22,140 nucleotides of DNA from a virus: IMG/VR virus record IMGVR_UViG_3300008954_002830, positions 1 to 22,140 of that record, one strand, 5' to 3'. A model generated the notes under the pieces. The model did no database searches, was not told the DNA's origin, and worked only from the letters and a program-made list of their open reading frames with translations. A program made the position numbers and the translations under genes. Below are positions 1-8,926 of the stretch, one piece after another. Each line of letters starts with the position of its first letter. The stretch's first letter is position 1.

Positions 1-431
<431 letters not shown>

Positions 432-439
<8 letters not shown>

Positions 440-842
440 CCCAGCTAATCTCCCAATCTTTAAAGTCCGCTGCTAGGCAGTCGATTTTGTAATCTTTTCT
501 GCCGCCGTTAATTTCTTGAATCTTGTTCTTTGCAACGTTTCTGATTCCATTTAGCCCGTGAGTTAGTTCTAAATTGCCGTCACCTGTGCCGGCACGGACC
601 ATTGACTCGTTGTGCCAGATGTGCAAATTCATTTGTGAGAGCACAACGATAGCGCGCACCGTATCGGCTGTCAGTTGCCCGTCAGCCGCGTCTAAAATCA
701 TTTGAATGTCGTGGCATATGTCAGAGATTTCCTGAGCATACTCGGCTTTGTGTTCTGCAATAAACACTTCTTTTAACTGTGCGATGGACAAGCGATCCAC
801 CAGTTCTGAAAGTGTGGGTAAATATTTACGCTGATTGCTCAT
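432..842 (-). CDS. Conserved phage-type protein of unknown function
   Basis: 136 residues, starting MSNQRKYLPTLSELVDRLSI. I chose the ATG at 842 because AGGAG sits 6 nt upstream. The frame stays open further upstream, but that stretch falls inside the preceding glycosyltransferase gene and has no ribosome site. The protein is mostly helical, with features such as LDAADGQLTAD, IVVLSQMNLHIWHNES and KNKIQEINGGRKDYKID. It resembles, from memory, small proteins of T4-like marine phages, but I cannot name a function. No signal peptide, membrane span or catalytic motif is evident. It overlaps the upstream glycosyltransferase by 17 nt and the downstream Mpo1-like gene by 8 nt, so it is translated as part of the glycan operon. 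Confidence 0.8.
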
Positions 843-2493
843 TTGTATCTCCTGTAAATTGTAAGAAGTAATTGTGATATTTATTAAAGTTTGTTTGACC
901 AAATACATCTTTGTATTTGAAAAATACGGAGGCTTCTTCTTTACCTCTGGGTTTGCTGTGCTCTTGCGATGTGGATAATCCATCTTCATTATAATAATAT
1001 AATCCTAGCGGAATATCGATCTTCTTAAACTTAGAATCAGCTTCTACCATACGCAAAAACATATCCCAATCGCCTGCATATGACATCTCTTCATTAAAAT
1101 TACCACACTTTTCATGCACGCTTTTTCTCCACATGGGCATTGGGCCTGGGAGGCATTTAATCATGTTTTCAGGGGAGAAATTATTTAAAGAATGTTCATA
1201 TTTAGTCCCATTGGAAGAATTCGCCTCAAATGTTTCATTTGCAACTGTCGTCTGATAACAATCCGCATATACGAGATCTACATCTTCTGTGAAGTGCAGG
1301 TGTTTAGCCATTATTTCGAGGTGGTTGTGGGCATGGCGATCGTCCACGCATGTTTGCGCAAAGAATTCGCCTGTCGCCATATCAAGAGCCATATTTTCGG
1401 TTTCCATCACAGTAGCTCGATAATCCAACCTTTTATAGATTACATTTTTATGCTTCTTCATAAATTTTTCTATATGCTCTCGCTCGTTTTCCGGAGAGTT
1501 TGCGTCGATAATGATTAGTTCGCATTGGTCGAAAATGGTTTGATTTTCCATATCTTCTAAAAATTTTTCAATATACTTTTCGCCGGCGTATAGCGGACAG
1601 AAAATAGTAATTTTAGGCAAAACTGCTGAGGGGTGATAATCGATAGTGTGATCGCGCACCAAGGTGAGCCAACACTCTTTAAGGTTTTGATTGTTCTGTC
1701 GAATAAAATCTAGCATCTCTTTTCCTTTTAAATGAAAATAGTCTTCGCCGGCGACACCAATCAGATTGTTGGTAACCAATTTTGCTCCCAGAATACGGCC
1801 TTCAACAGAAAAGCGATTATAGGTTTCAAGCCATTGAGGGAAAAAGATTAAAGTTTCTATTTTTGCTATATTTTCGATGAACTGTTCAAACGGCTGCTCT
1901 TGAATAAACTCGAATTCAATATTTTTATGTTTACAGTATGCGATAGCTGCCGGCATCCCTTTGTTTTTATTATGGGAATACAATACCCCATATTTAATAG
2001 TTTTAGGTGTGTCAAGGTTCTTCTCTAATATTGCTAGCTGCTCTTCAGTCCAAATATTGCCACTAAGGCTGACAATATTATCTAGTAAAAGATTGCGTTG
2101 TACAACGCTAGCGTGTTTTTTGCTTTGGCATAGGACTGCGAGTGCATTCTTGTAAAATTCTTTATTTTGAATTTGCGTCTCTGGCGCCAGAAAATTCGCA
2201 TATAATGACGGATTATTAGATTTAATGTATTTATGATCGTGTTCAAATATCACATAGGTTGTATTCGCTAGCGCAATCTTAGACTCTTCGGATAATTGAA
2301 AAAAATTAGCTACCACAAAAAACTTGTCACTATTGTTCTGAATAAATTTGGGGATAACAACCTGCGACTTAATCGCGGCGATCTTAACATCAGGAACCAA
2401 GAGATGCAGAAGGGCATCGTTACAAAACTCTGCACCGCCGCGTACTTCATTTAGAAAAAAATCAGATATAAAAACTATGTCAGCATTAATCAT
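826..2493 (-). CDS. Two-domain glycosyltransferase (GT-B-like part plus GT2/GT-A domain)
   Basis: 555 residues. The N-terminal part (about 1-270) begins MINADIVFISDFF with GGAE, and contains YGVLYSHNKNKGM, like a diverged GT-B glycosyltransferase; the usual EX7E motif is not clear, so this part may be degenerate or bind acceptor. Residues 294-500 are a GT2 GT-A domain: KITIFCPLYAGEKYIE, a DxD-like VDDRH near 383-387, and GDWDMFLRM near 474-482, the usual acceptor/base region. GT2 enzymes transfer a sugar from a nucleotide donor. The start is ATG at 2493, overlapping the upstream stop by 8 nt; a TTG three codons earlier is less likely. It lies with two GT4 genes and an epimerase, and probably helps build or decorate a surface or virion glycan (inference). 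Confidence 0.85.
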   Translation of the reverse strand: MINADIVFISDFFLNEVRGGAEFCNDALLHLLVPDVKIAAIKSQVVIPKFIQNNSDKFFVVANFFQLSEESKIALANTTYVIFEHDHKYIKSNNPSLYANFLAPETQIQNKEFYKNALAVLCQSKKHASVVQRNLLLDNIVSLSGNIWTEEQLAILEKNLDTPKTIKYGVLYSHNKNKGMPAAIAYCKHKNIEFEFIQEQPFEQFIENIAKIETLIFFPQWLETYNRFSVEGRILGAKLVTNNLIGVAGEDYFHLKGKEMLDFIRQNNQNLKECWLTLVRDHTIDYHPSAVLPKITIFCPLYAGEKYIEKFLEDMENQTIFDQCELIIIDANSPENEREHIEKFMKKHKNVIYKRLDYRATVMETENMALDMATGEFFAQTCVDDRHAHNHLEIMAKHLHFTEDVDLVYADCYQTTVANETFEANSSNGTKYEHSLNNFSPENMIKCLPGPMPMWRKSVHEKCGNFNEEMSYAGDWDMFLRMVEADSKFKKIDIPLGLYYYNEDGLSTSQEHSKPRGKEEASVFFKYKDVFGQTNFNKYHNYFLQFTGDTNEQSA

Positions 2494-3748
2494 ATTCCAC
2501 AACTTGTTCTAAAATATCTTGCCATTCATCTTCATCAGATACTCCCATATATTCCAGTGTCGCGTCGACCATGGCTTTATATTGTTTTTCTTGCGCGAAT
2601 CGTTCTTGTACAGTTTCAGCAAAAGCGCAGGAATTCAAGGCAACGCTGTCTCTGTTTTGTGCTTTAAGATCTTCGTAGCACAGCCTCATTTGTTCTTTTG
2701 CCGATTGTTCGCGTGCATAAGCCCACATAGAATCAGGAACTATAACACCATCCCAAACCACTTCGGTCTGTACTGGCGCCAAATCAAACCCTACGTTATA
2801 AAAATTTTGTTTCCCCTGTTCATCGACCAAAAAATCCAACTGTCCGGACCACCCAGTAGCAACCACAGGGGTACCAGAGTAAGCTGCTTCAAAAATAGGG
2901 AGGCCGAATCCCTCTCCATGAGCTAAACTAATAAGAGCAGAAATTTGAGGATGCACTTGAAGCGAGTGCATCTCTTCATCCGACATGTCACCATGAAGAA
3001 GATAAACACTGCACTTTCGGTCCGGATATTGATTTATAATTGCTCTAATGTTGCCGAGAGTATGCTCTCGGTCCATCAAGCAATTTTTAGCTGTATTGCC
3101 TTTGAGCACTAATCCAACTTCGTCATCCTTAAACTCTTCAATAAACCATTTAATGGTATTGATCATATTTTTGCGCGGGCTTAATTGGGCTGCCGCAAGA
3201 AAATTGATTTCATATTCTAATTCTAAATTTACTTCTGGCAATGTTTCAAACTTTTTAGCTGGGTAGTTTACCGCCTTAATCGGACGTTCAAGCTTTAATA
3301 CCAACTCTTGACCGGTATCGCTGTTGACTGCTTGATATTGAGTGTGTTCATAGACATTCTTAGAATGGTGAGATACTACTATGATCCCATTCATTTCATT
3401 GCCTTTTTGAATCCACTGGTGAGCTACTTTTGTGGTCTCTATGCCGGCGGTATAGCCAATATTAATGGGAGCCATGGGTGCCCATTCATTAGGGATAGTG
3501 ACTTGAAATGAAACATCAAATTGTCCGCCTGATTGCATATAGAGAATAGTTTTTTCGATCATCTGGTTAATCCATCTGATTTCTTCGGTATCTTCACCTA
3601 TCCATGAAGTTTGTCCCCATGTTAAGGGTTGGATATAAATATCAAACAAATCTTCTCTGTCTCGCAACGCTCGTATGGCAAATCGCGATTGTTCACCGTA
3701 TCCAGATCGTGTGAGGAGCGGGCCCTTAAAAATTAGTTTCTTTTTCAT
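2486..3748 (-). CDS. Glycosyltransferase family 4 (GT-B fold)
   Basis: 420 residues. The N-terminal domain starts KLIFKGPLLTRSGYGEQSR with the glycine-rich donor-side loop found in GT4 enzymes. The C-terminal domain carries HGEGFGLPIFEAAYSGTPVV at 277-296, the EX7E motif (Glu279, Glu287) that contacts the nucleotide-sugar donor. QLSPRKN at 188-194 is the usual start of the second Rossmann domain. The last roughly 50 residues are acidic and helical. The start codon overlaps the preceding stop (TAATG), with an AGGTG ribosome site in the preceding gene, so the two GT4 genes are translationally coupled. Sugar and acceptor cannot be read from sequence. Together with the neighbours it points to stepwise building of an oligosaccharide. 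Confidence 0.92.
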   Translation of the reverse strand: MKKKLIFKGPLLTRSGYGEQSRFAIRALRDREDLFDIYIQPLTWGQTSWIGEDTEEIRWINQMIEKTILYMQSGGQFDVSFQVTIPNEWAPMAPINIGYTAGIETTKVAHQWIQKGNEMNGIIVVSHHSKNVYEHTQYQAVNSDTGQELVLKLERPIKAVNYPAKKFETLPEVNLELEYEINFLAAAQLSPRKNMINTIKWFIEEFKDDEVGLVLKGNTAKNCLMDREHTLGNIRAIINQYPDRKCSVYLLHGDMSDEEMHSLQVHPQISALISLAHGEGFGLPIFEAAYSGTPVVATGWSGQLDFLVDEQGKQNFYNVGFDLAPVQTEVVWDGVIVPDSMWAYAREQSAKEQMRLCYEDLKAQNRDSVALNSCAFAETVQERFAQEKQYKAMVDATLEYMGVSDEDEWQDILEQVVEYD

Positions 3749-5031
3749 TATGCCACCTCTAACAAGTGCCAGCGCTCATAGCCTTTTCTATTTTCCCAGG
3801 AGCCATATCTCTCTACTATGCTATCCATTAAATCTACCCAACTCTTTTCAAATGTCTCAAAATTATAGTTTTTTCTCACATGTTCTCGACCTTGAATAGA
3901 CATTTTCTTATAAGTTTTGGGACTCAGTTCAATCGCCTTTTTAAGTGCATCAGTAAAGTCTTTTTGTGAAATACGATCCTCATAAATATAAGGTACTTGG
4001 AGAGATCCGATAATTGCCTTGGATGCTGGTTGCAGTCCAAAACCAAACCAGTTCTCACCATCAGTTACCTGTTCTTGAAGTCCTCCGGTCATATTGACAA
4101 TAATAGGGGTTCCGCATGCTAGCGATTCTAGTGTTGCTAGTCCGAAACCTTCTGCATCTGAAATATTAATTGTGAAATCTGCTGCATTATACATCCCTCC
4201 TAGATCGTGAGGAGAAACTTTATCAGTTGATAGCAATATTTGTCCATCCGCAATTCCTAAGTGCTCTATAATATGAGGCAGGTCTTGTCCATGGGGATCC
4301 CGCGCATCTGTATGCATGAGAAGAGTGGCTTTATCGTGTCCTACCTCATCCAAAAATTCTTTAAACCACCAAATCAAAGTACCCGACTGCTTTCTTCGGG
4401 CATTTCTGTTATTCCAAAAAAAGATCTTTTTATCCGGATTTTTATGATTTATAGTGGAGTCCAATATTCGTTGTTTAATCACCTCTTTGCGCGCGAGATC
4501 CTCATCTGTTTTAAATTTATAAAAAGGCTCCGTATGAACTGCATGAGGTAAATAATGATTTTCTACATCTGGCGCAACGGCGGATACAATCTGGTGCGTT
4601 ACTTTCGAAATACTAACAACCACATCCGTAGACTTATAAAATTTTGCATTGAAATGTGGGGGGGGGAAGTTGTCCCATACATGATAATAGATCATAGGAA
4701 TATGGGGGCGAACTTCATTTTCAATTTCCCATAACCAACCATAAAACCGTGGATCGGTCATAAACCAAAGTATGTCCGGCTTCTCCTTTTGAAGTACCGA
4801 ACGAATTATTTCATGAGTGCCATAGCCATCTACAGGGAAAATGCGCCACTCGTCCCCGTGTCCCTCCACTTTTTGAATATCATAATTCGGGTGCTGCATA
4901 GCGCCCCCCAAACATATAAATTCATAGCGCCCTGTTTTACGGAGCGCTTCAATAAAATATTTTGTCTGAGTTCCGACTCCGGAGGGTGATAGCGGATGAT
5001 CGGATAATGTTAAAATCTTGGTCTTTTTCAT
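3748..5031 (-). CDS. Glycosyltransferase family 4 (GT-B fold)
   Basis: 427 residues. The N-terminus KILTLSDHPLSPSGVGTQTK is the first GT-B strand with its glycine-rich loop; NNRNARRKQSGTLIWWF at 207-223 opens the donor domain; and AEGFGLATLESLACGTPIIV at 293-312 is the EX7E motif (Glu294, Glu302). The start is set by AGGAA just upstream of ATG at 5031. Its stop overlaps the next GT4 start. Residues 122-126 (FPPPH) are encoded over an uninterrupted run of nine C on the coding strand, a slippage-prone tract (see findings). It is the first glycosyltransferase of the operon and follows the nuclease gene by 8 nt. Specific sugar and acceptor are unknown. Confidence 0.92.
   Translation of the reverse strand: MKKTKILTLSDHPLSPSGVGTQTKYFIEALRKTGRYEFICLGGAMQHPNYDIQKVEGHGDEWRIFPVDGYGTHEIIRSVLQKEKPDILWFMTDPRFYGWLWEIENEVRPHIPMIYYHVWDNFPPPHFNAKFYKSTDVVVSISKVTHQIVSAVAPDVENHYLPHAVHTEPFYKFKTDEDLARKEVIKQRILDSTINHKNPDKKIFFWNNRNARRKQSGTLIWWFKEFLDEVGHDKATLLMHTDARDPHGQDLPHIIEHLGIADGQILLSTDKVSPHDLGGMYNAADFTINISDAEGFGLATLESLACGTPIIVNMTGGLQEQVTDGENWFGFGLQPASKAIIGSLQVPYIYEDRISQKDFTDALKKAIELSPKTYKKMSIQGREHVRKNYNFETFEKSWVDLMDSIVERYGSWENRKGYERWHLLEVA
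4658..4666. repeat. Homopolymer of nine G/C inside a glycosyltransferase gene
   Basis: Nine consecutive G on the + strand, read as C on the coding strand in the codons for Phe-Pro-Pro-Pro-His. The reading frame is intact at this length. Runs of about eight or more G/C are classic slipped-strand sites in phase-variable glycan genes of bacteria. Whether this one varies cannot be told from a single sequence. Confidence 0.9.
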
Positions 5032-5039
5032 GTGTTTCC

Positions 5040-5813
5040 TTATGGACAGTGTTTAGTTTTATAAAATTTGCACCCATACCCGTTGGTGCATGATAATCTG
5101 TTCTTAATATATCGGCTCTTTTTGATATTCCAAAGAGCCATGTTCAATAGTTTAAGTGCGTTCTTCGTTTTTTGGGGTCCGCTGGTAACTCGGAAGAACT
5201 CTACCCTGTTATTCTTTGCTGTTCTCTTCAATAAAGCGAAATGTGTTTCAATAAACTTAGGATCAGTATCGGTTTTTTGTGCAAAAAAGTGTTTGTAGAG
5301 CGTAAGCTGGTACGTTGTCAACTTCTCATTCTTTCTGCGGGCGTCCCAACCCCAAGAACACGTCTTCCAATCAAAGATGTGGACCTTGCCGTCTGGTGTT
5401 GCTACAATCGCATCGATATATCCTTTAAATGTATAATCGTCTTCCCCTTCAATGGGCTCCATTAGCGGCAGTTCTGATGCCAATACTTCATATTCACCAA
5501 AATAATCTGTTAATGCGTCTTCGATTTCGGGTAAAAGCTTCTTTCCTTGCTCTCGCATATCTGCGACGAGCTTGTCATCAACTTCTACATCTTCCGGTAG
5601 CTTTGCAAGACACTCCTCAAATGATTTAATGAAATGTTCATCATCGTTAATCTCTTCTTTGAGAAGTTTCTTCTCGCAAACATCATGGATCGCAGTACCG
5701 AACGCTGTGAAAGCGTTGCCTTTGAATCCGTCTAGTTTGTCAACTCGTGTTAGTTTGTGATAAAATGCGCAAAAGGACCAATCCTTAAGTTCGCTATAGC
5801 TTATGTGTGGCAC
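5040..5813 (-). CDS. PD-(D/E)XK nuclease, RecB/Cas4-like, with probable Fe-S cysteines
   Basis: 257 residues. Motifs in order: ISYSELKDWSFC at 4-15, AFGTAIHD at 37-44 with His43, FKGYIDAI with Asp134, IFDWKT with Asp148 and Lys150, and the QxxxY motif (Gln169, Tyr173). This is the arrangement of RecB/AddB/Cas4-type nucleases, which cut DNA ends with divalent metal. Cys15 together with Cys242, Cys248 and Cys256 could hold the 4Fe-4S cluster seen in Cas4 and AddB. The start is GTG at 5813 with AGGAG 5 nt upstream; an ATG 2 nt further up is out of frame and stops after four codons. A consensus promoter lies directly upstream. It probably acts in phage DNA replication, recombination or host DNA breakdown, and leads the glycan operon. 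Confidence 0.88.
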   Translation of the reverse strand: MPHISYSELKDWSFCAFYHKLTRVDKLDGFKGNAFTAFGTAIHDVCEKKLLKEEINDDEHFIKSFEECLAKLPEDVEVDDKLVADMREQGKKLLPEIEDALTDYFGEYEVLASELPLMEPIEGEDDYTFKGYIDAIVATPDGKVHIFDWKTCSWGWDARRKNEKLTTYQLTLYKHFFAQKTDTDPKFIETHFALLKRTAKNNRVEFFRVTSGPQKTKNALKLLNMALWNIKKSRYIKNRLSCTNGYGCKFYKTKHCP

Positions 5814-5832
5814 ATAATCTCCTGTTTCCTAT

Positions 5833-5861
5833 ATTATAACCACATTATACCATGTTGTCAA
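5833..5861 (-). promoter_or_regulatory. Perfect sigma70-type promoter, TTGACA-N17-TATAAT
   Basis: On the minus strand, TTGACA (5856-5861) and TATAAT (5833-5838) are exactly 17 nt apart. The -35 overlaps the last codons of the upstream peptidase gene. Expected transcription start is near 5826, about 13 nt before the GTG of the nuclease gene. It should drive the nuclease, the glycosyltransferases and the epimerase. Confidence 0.85.
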
Positions 5862-6552
5862 GGTTTTTTATATCATGCAATAATTGCAACTTCTCATAAA
5901 GCCGCGGCCCGAGCTTTTTTAAGAGACTATGATCGGGGTGCAAATAGAAATCTGTGAATCCTGTGGCAAAATACTCTCGCAGCGAAGTGGCCGCATATGC
6001 ATTAATAAATAACCCCACACAAATCATTCGTAATTTATCTGCTCCAACAATTTCAAATAAGAACTCGTCAAATTCTTTATCATACTCAACATCTAAAAAC
6101 CACTTAAGGGGTGCCCGGTGTCCCAATGACCATAACTTATCGTGCAAAATTTTTCTTTTATATAAAAACTCGGTTCTAACATTAGAATCTGCATATAATT
6201 CACGACCATAAACTTCTTCTACAGAGTGTGCGATTTCATGAATTATATCATCATACATATCGGATGCATCATCTTGCACATTCGATATATGCAAAATACC
6301 ATCTTTATAAAACGCGTTGATGTTTCTATCTTCAAATTCGTCAAACCACCCAACAACTATCATTTCTAGTTCCGATAATAGGTGCTCCGGCAGGGCGCTT
6401 TCTACTTGCGCAATAACCTCTTCCACATTTATTTCGTCGTTAGTTAAATCGTCTTTAAAATAAACATGCGTTCCGCGGGAAGTGTAAAAATCACTCCTCA
6501 CTTCCTGTAGCTGCTTCTGTTTCTGTTTCAAATGTTGTAATTGTAGCATCAT
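5845..6552 (-). CDS. Putative zinc metallopeptidase (HEIAH)
   Basis: 235 residues. The sequence DDIIHEIAHSVEEVYG holds a HExxH zinc motif (His105, Glu106, His109), followed by a helical region and REYFATGFTDFY at 192-203, where Glu193 could be the third zinc ligand as in gluzincins. The first about 20 residues are Gln/Lys-rich and helical. The start is the ATG ATG pair at 6552/6549 with AGGA 4 nt upstream, which overlaps the preceding gene by 62 nt, unusually long for this window; no later in-frame start with a ribosome site was found. No signal peptide is seen, so it probably acts in the host cytoplasm, on host or virion proteins (inference). Protease class is likely; substrate is unknown. 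Confidence 0.75.
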   Translation of the reverse strand: MMLQLQHLKQKQKQLQEVRSDFYTSRGTHVYFKDDLTNDEINVEEVIAQVESALPEHLLSELEMIVVGWFDEFEDRNINAFYKDGILHISNVQDDASDMYDDIIHEIAHSVEEVYGRELYADSNVRTEFLYKRKILHDKLWSLGHRAPLKWFLDVEYDKEFDEFLFEIVGADKLRMICVGLFINAYAATSLREYFATGFTDFYLHPDHSLLKKLGPRLYEKLQLLHDIKNLDNMV

Positions 6553-6796
6553 CTAATCCTAATTGGTAACCTCGTAAAAAATTCTCTTCAGCAATAGCAA
6601 ATAAAAACTCAGGAAACTCTGCTGCAATGGTTTCTGCAATCATATGAACCGTAACACGCTCGTCTTCTGGATCCAGTTTGGCCCCGGTGTAGTTGATTAA
6701 AAATTGCTTTAATTCTGAATCATTATTTGGGGTTGTCGCCAATAGAGGATTGGTGTGGGCTTCTTCTTCGCTAATTACTTTTTCTGTATCATTCAT
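6491..6796 (-). CDS. Small acidic phage-type protein
   Basis: 101 residues, starting MNDTEKVISEEEAH, with AGGAG 6 nt before the ATG. The centre (RVTVHMIAETIAAEFPEFLFAIAEENFLRGYQLG, given here only as positions 46-79) is a conserved-looking helical block with aromatic residues, and the tail is Glu/Thr-rich. From memory, similar small proteins with an AEENxxRGYxxG core occur in T4-like cyanophages and relatives, without known function. It is the first gene after the PhoH gene and has its own promoter-like site upstream. No motif allows a functional call. Confidence 0.8.
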   Translation of the reverse strand: MNDTEKVISEEEAHTNPLLATTPNNDSELKQFLINYTGAKLDPEDERVTVHMIAETIAAEFPEFLFAIAEENFLRGYQLGLDDATITTFETETEAATGSEE

Positions 6797-6813
6797 GATA
6801 ACTCCTATTTTTA

Positions 6814-6842
6814 GTTATAACACAATAATTCAAATTGTGCAA
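6814..6842 (-). promoter_or_regulatory. Probable sigma70-type promoter, TTGCAC-N17-TATAAC
   Basis: Minus strand. The -10 TATAAC (6814-6819) matches 5/6 and the -35 TTGCAC (6837-6842) only its first three bases, at 17 nt spacing. It lies in the 51-nt gap between the PhoH stop and the next start, the natural place for a promoter serving the small acidic protein and the peptidase. It is weaker than the others in the window. Confidence 0.5.
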
Positions 6843-6847
6843 ATGTT

Positions 6848-8182
6848 TTATAAAACTTTTGATGCTAACGTAGCAACTTCGCTACGTTCTCCTTTCTTAA
6901 ATGTTACGTGGCCGGCCAAGGAATAGTCTTTAAACTTCTCTACTGCGTGTGCCAACCCATTAGACGTTTCATTAACATATATATTATCAATTTGTTCAAT
7001 GTCGCCAGTTAAAACTACTTTTGTACCTTCCCCTACTCGGGTAATGATCGTTTTAATCTCATGCATTGTCAGATTTTGTGCTTCATCTACAATCATAAAT
7101 GCGTTTGAAATTGAGCGGCCGCGAATATAGGTCAATGCTTCAATTTCAATCTTGCCCTTTTCTATATATAATTCTAGCGCAGTTTTATCGCCTCCTAATA
7201 AAAATTGTAAATTATCTTGAATGGGCATTAACCACGGCAACATCTTTTCTTCCATCGTTCCTGGAAGAAAGCCGATATCTTTTCCCATGGGTTGTACGGG
7301 GCGCGAGACAATTAAACGAGAATACGGATTCGCGCGCAGACCAATTGTTTGTTGTAGCCCGCATGCAATAGCCAAAAGCGTTTTTCCAGATCCGGCGCGC
7401 CCAACAAGACTGACAATCTTGACTTTAGGATCCATTAACAAATCGATTGCAAACGCTTGTTCTTTGTTCCTTGAATTAATTTTCCAATCGGGGATGCTGT
7501 TGTGGACTATCGTTTTTAATGGGGTCTGGTGACCGTAAAAGCGGGCTAGTGCCGACTTCTTGGGGTGAGCATTGGAGACCATCATGACATATTGGTTCGG
7601 ATGCCATTTTTCTTGGATTTCGTCTTGCTCAATCCGGATATCGTCGCCTTTATAGAATCGATCAACGACAGCATCATCTACCAAATGTTCAACAAATCCT
7701 TGATAGAGTTCATCGGATGAAGTAACCGCTCTTTCAATGATATAGTCTTCTGCCGCCATCCCCAAAGAATCGCAAATAACACGCATATTAATATCGCGCG
7801 ATACCAGAATTAATTTTCGATTCGCTGAATTTAACTTAACTGCCATGGCAGTCGCAATAATTGTATGATCTGGAATTCGTAGATCTAGGTCTGGTGGAAA
7901 CTGCAAGGAACTATTAAGACACTCATATGACATCACTTTGACGATGCCTTTTCCCTTGTCTATTCTCACTCCTTTATTAAGATCGCCTTTCTCTCGTAAT
8001 TCATCAAGAATGCGAATAATCTTGCGGGCGTTGACACCCACCGAATCTTGGCGCTTTTTGTGATTATCAATTTCTTCCAATACTTTTAATGGAATGAAAA
8101 TATCATGATTTTCAAACTGATAGATGGAAGTTGCGTCGGTGAGATAAACACTCGTATCTAAAACGTAATTTTTTTTAGTCAT
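6848..8182 (-). CDS. PhoH-family ATPase with N-terminal PIN domain
   Basis: 444 residues, typical length for the PIN-PhoH (YlaK/PhoH2-like) form. The PIN domain (about 5-150) starts KNYVLDTSVYL with Asp9, then Glu37, Asp105 and Asp130 as likely metal-binding acids; PIN domains cleave RNA. The PhoH ATPase domain (about 225-444) has Walker A GRAGSGKT at 261-268, Walker B FMIVDEAQN at 362-370, and VVLTGDIEQID at 389-399. PhoH2 proteins are reported as ATP-dependent RNA helicase/ribonucleases, and phoH is a common marine-phage gene. The start is ATG at 8182 with AGG upstream. It follows a 39-codon Cys microprotein gene. A role in remodelling host RNA is inferred. Confidence 0.95.
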   Translation of the reverse strand: MTKKNYVLDTSVYLTDATSIYQFENHDIFIPLKVLEEIDNHKKRQDSVGVNARKIIRILDELREKGDLNKGVRIDKGKGIVKVMSYECLNSSLQFPPDLDLRIPDHTIIATAMAVKLNSANRKLILVSRDINMRVICDSLGMAAEDYIIERAVTSSDELYQGFVEHLVDDAVVDRFYKGDDIRIEQDEIQEKWHPNQYVMMVSNAHPKKSALARFYGHQTPLKTIVHNSIPDWKINSRNKEQAFAIDLLMDPKVKIVSLVGRAGSGKTLLAIACGLQQTIGLRANPYSRLIVSRPVQPMGKDIGFLPGTMEEKMLPWLMPIQDNLQFLLGGDKTALELYIEKGKIEIEALTYIRGRSISNAFMIVDEAQNLTMHEIKTIITRVGEGTKVVLTGDIEQIDNIYVNETSNGLAHAVEKFKDYSLAGHVTFKKGERSEVATLASKVL

Positions 8183-8235
8183 TAAAGCCTGCGGACTAGT
8201 GCTGTTTCTTAATTAGTTGGTTGAACATATTTTTT

Positions 8236-8355
8236 CTACACGTTCTCATATAAAGCAGCGGTTTTTAGCGTCCATGGATAACCGCAAACCCCTGCCGGCG
8301 TGAGGATCGGCGCCCTCTTCCCGTTATAAGCGACGAGACAGCGCTGGCAACTCAT
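8236..8355 (-). CDS. 39-residue Cys microprotein
   Basis: A short frame starting MSCQRCLVAYNGKRAPIL with cysteines at 3, 6 and 24 (GVCGYPW). Its ATG overlaps the TGA of the preceding gene (ATGA), as with many real genes here. The CxxC at the start plus one later Cys resembles half of a zinc-binding fold; a fourth ligand could be a His or come from a dimer, but there is no His. The ribosome site is poor, so translation would rely on coupling. A GCGGTT/AACCGC inverted repeat lies inside. It precedes PhoH by 53 nt. It may be real or chance; I favour real because of the coupled start and lack of rival frames. Confidence 0.4.
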   Translation of the reverse strand: MSCQRCLVAYNGKRAPILTPAGVCGYPWTLKTAALYENV

Positions 8356-8828
8356 TCGAGGGTTAGTGTCCCATTCTCTGTCGGGACCGATACTGTCCAC
8401 GAACCAATATATGGATATTTTTCAATAAGTTCACTAACTGGGATGTTTACTTTTGCTGTCAATGTGCAGAATCCGCGCTTGTGATCATAGTGTTCGATAT
8501 TAGTATCGATAAAGTCAAACTCGTAAAAGTTTTCAGTAATGACTTCTGTCAAAAAGTCTTCGAATTCTTCGCTCCCTCTTTCATAATCATCGAGAAGTCC
8601 GGAAGACCGAAGCTCTTCTAAGATATGAGTATTGAATGTGGTTGTGACTGTCAATCCGCCGGGCTCTGCTAATAGTGCAGACAAAGTTTGTACAACATCT
8701 GTCTCTTCAAGCGCAGTTTCAATCTCAGTTTCGTTATGAACAAAGACATCAACTCCGTCACTATAGCGAAGGGTTGCCATAGTGCCTGGATCTAGATTAA
8801 GTTCTGATAGTTTCTTTATGGTTTGCAT
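8352..8828 (-). CDS. Phage-type protein of unknown function
   Basis: 158 residues, ATG at 8828 with AGGAG 6 nt upstream. The N-terminal third alternates strands and acidic helices; the middle has FEDFLTEVITENFYEFDFID and the C-terminus HKRGFCTLTAKVNIPVSELI then a Trp and SVPTENGTL, which looks like a beta-rich end. There is no signal peptide, membrane span or catalytic motif. Similar small acidic proteins occur in T4-like phages from memory, unnamed. The gene lies directly downstream of tRNA-Asn, with 22 nt between, and is probably co-transcribed with it from the promoter inside the preceding gene. Confidence 0.82.
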   Translation of the reverse strand: MQTIKKLSELNLDPGTMATLRYSDGVDVFVHNETEIETALEETDVVQTLSALLAEPGGLTVTTTFNTHILEELRSSGLLDDYERGSEEFEDFLTEVITENFYEFDFIDTNIEHYDHKRGFCTLTAKVNIPVSELIEKYPYIGSWTVSVPTENGTLTLE

Positions 8829-8850
8829 TTTTTCTCCTTTTGTTAAAATG

Positions 8851-8926
8851 TGGCTGGGGCAGCAGGACTCGAACCTGCAACTTCAACATTAACAGTGTCG
8901 CGTTCTGCCAATTGAACTACACCCCA
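8851..8926 (-). tRNA. tRNA-Asn (anticodon GTT)
   Basis: A 76-nt cloverleaf with encoded CCA. The acceptor stem TGGGGTG pairs with TGCCCCA (five Watson-Crick and two G-U pairs), the D stem is GTTC/GAAC, the anticodon stem CGACA/TGTTG with loop CTGTTAA, the variable loop AAGTT and the T stem GCAGG/CCTGC around TTCGAGT. The discriminator base is G, as expected for Asn. Its 5' end is the base right after the stop codon of the upstream gene, and its promoter lies inside that gene. A phage-borne tRNA may support translation as host supplies fall, or match phage codon use. Confidence 0.97.

Noticed and set aside
1192-1518. + strand frame of 108 codons, and other + strand frames
   Set aside because: All lie opposite minus-strand genes with clear protein motifs, lack ribosome sites and read as hydrophobic or Cys-rich shadow sequence.
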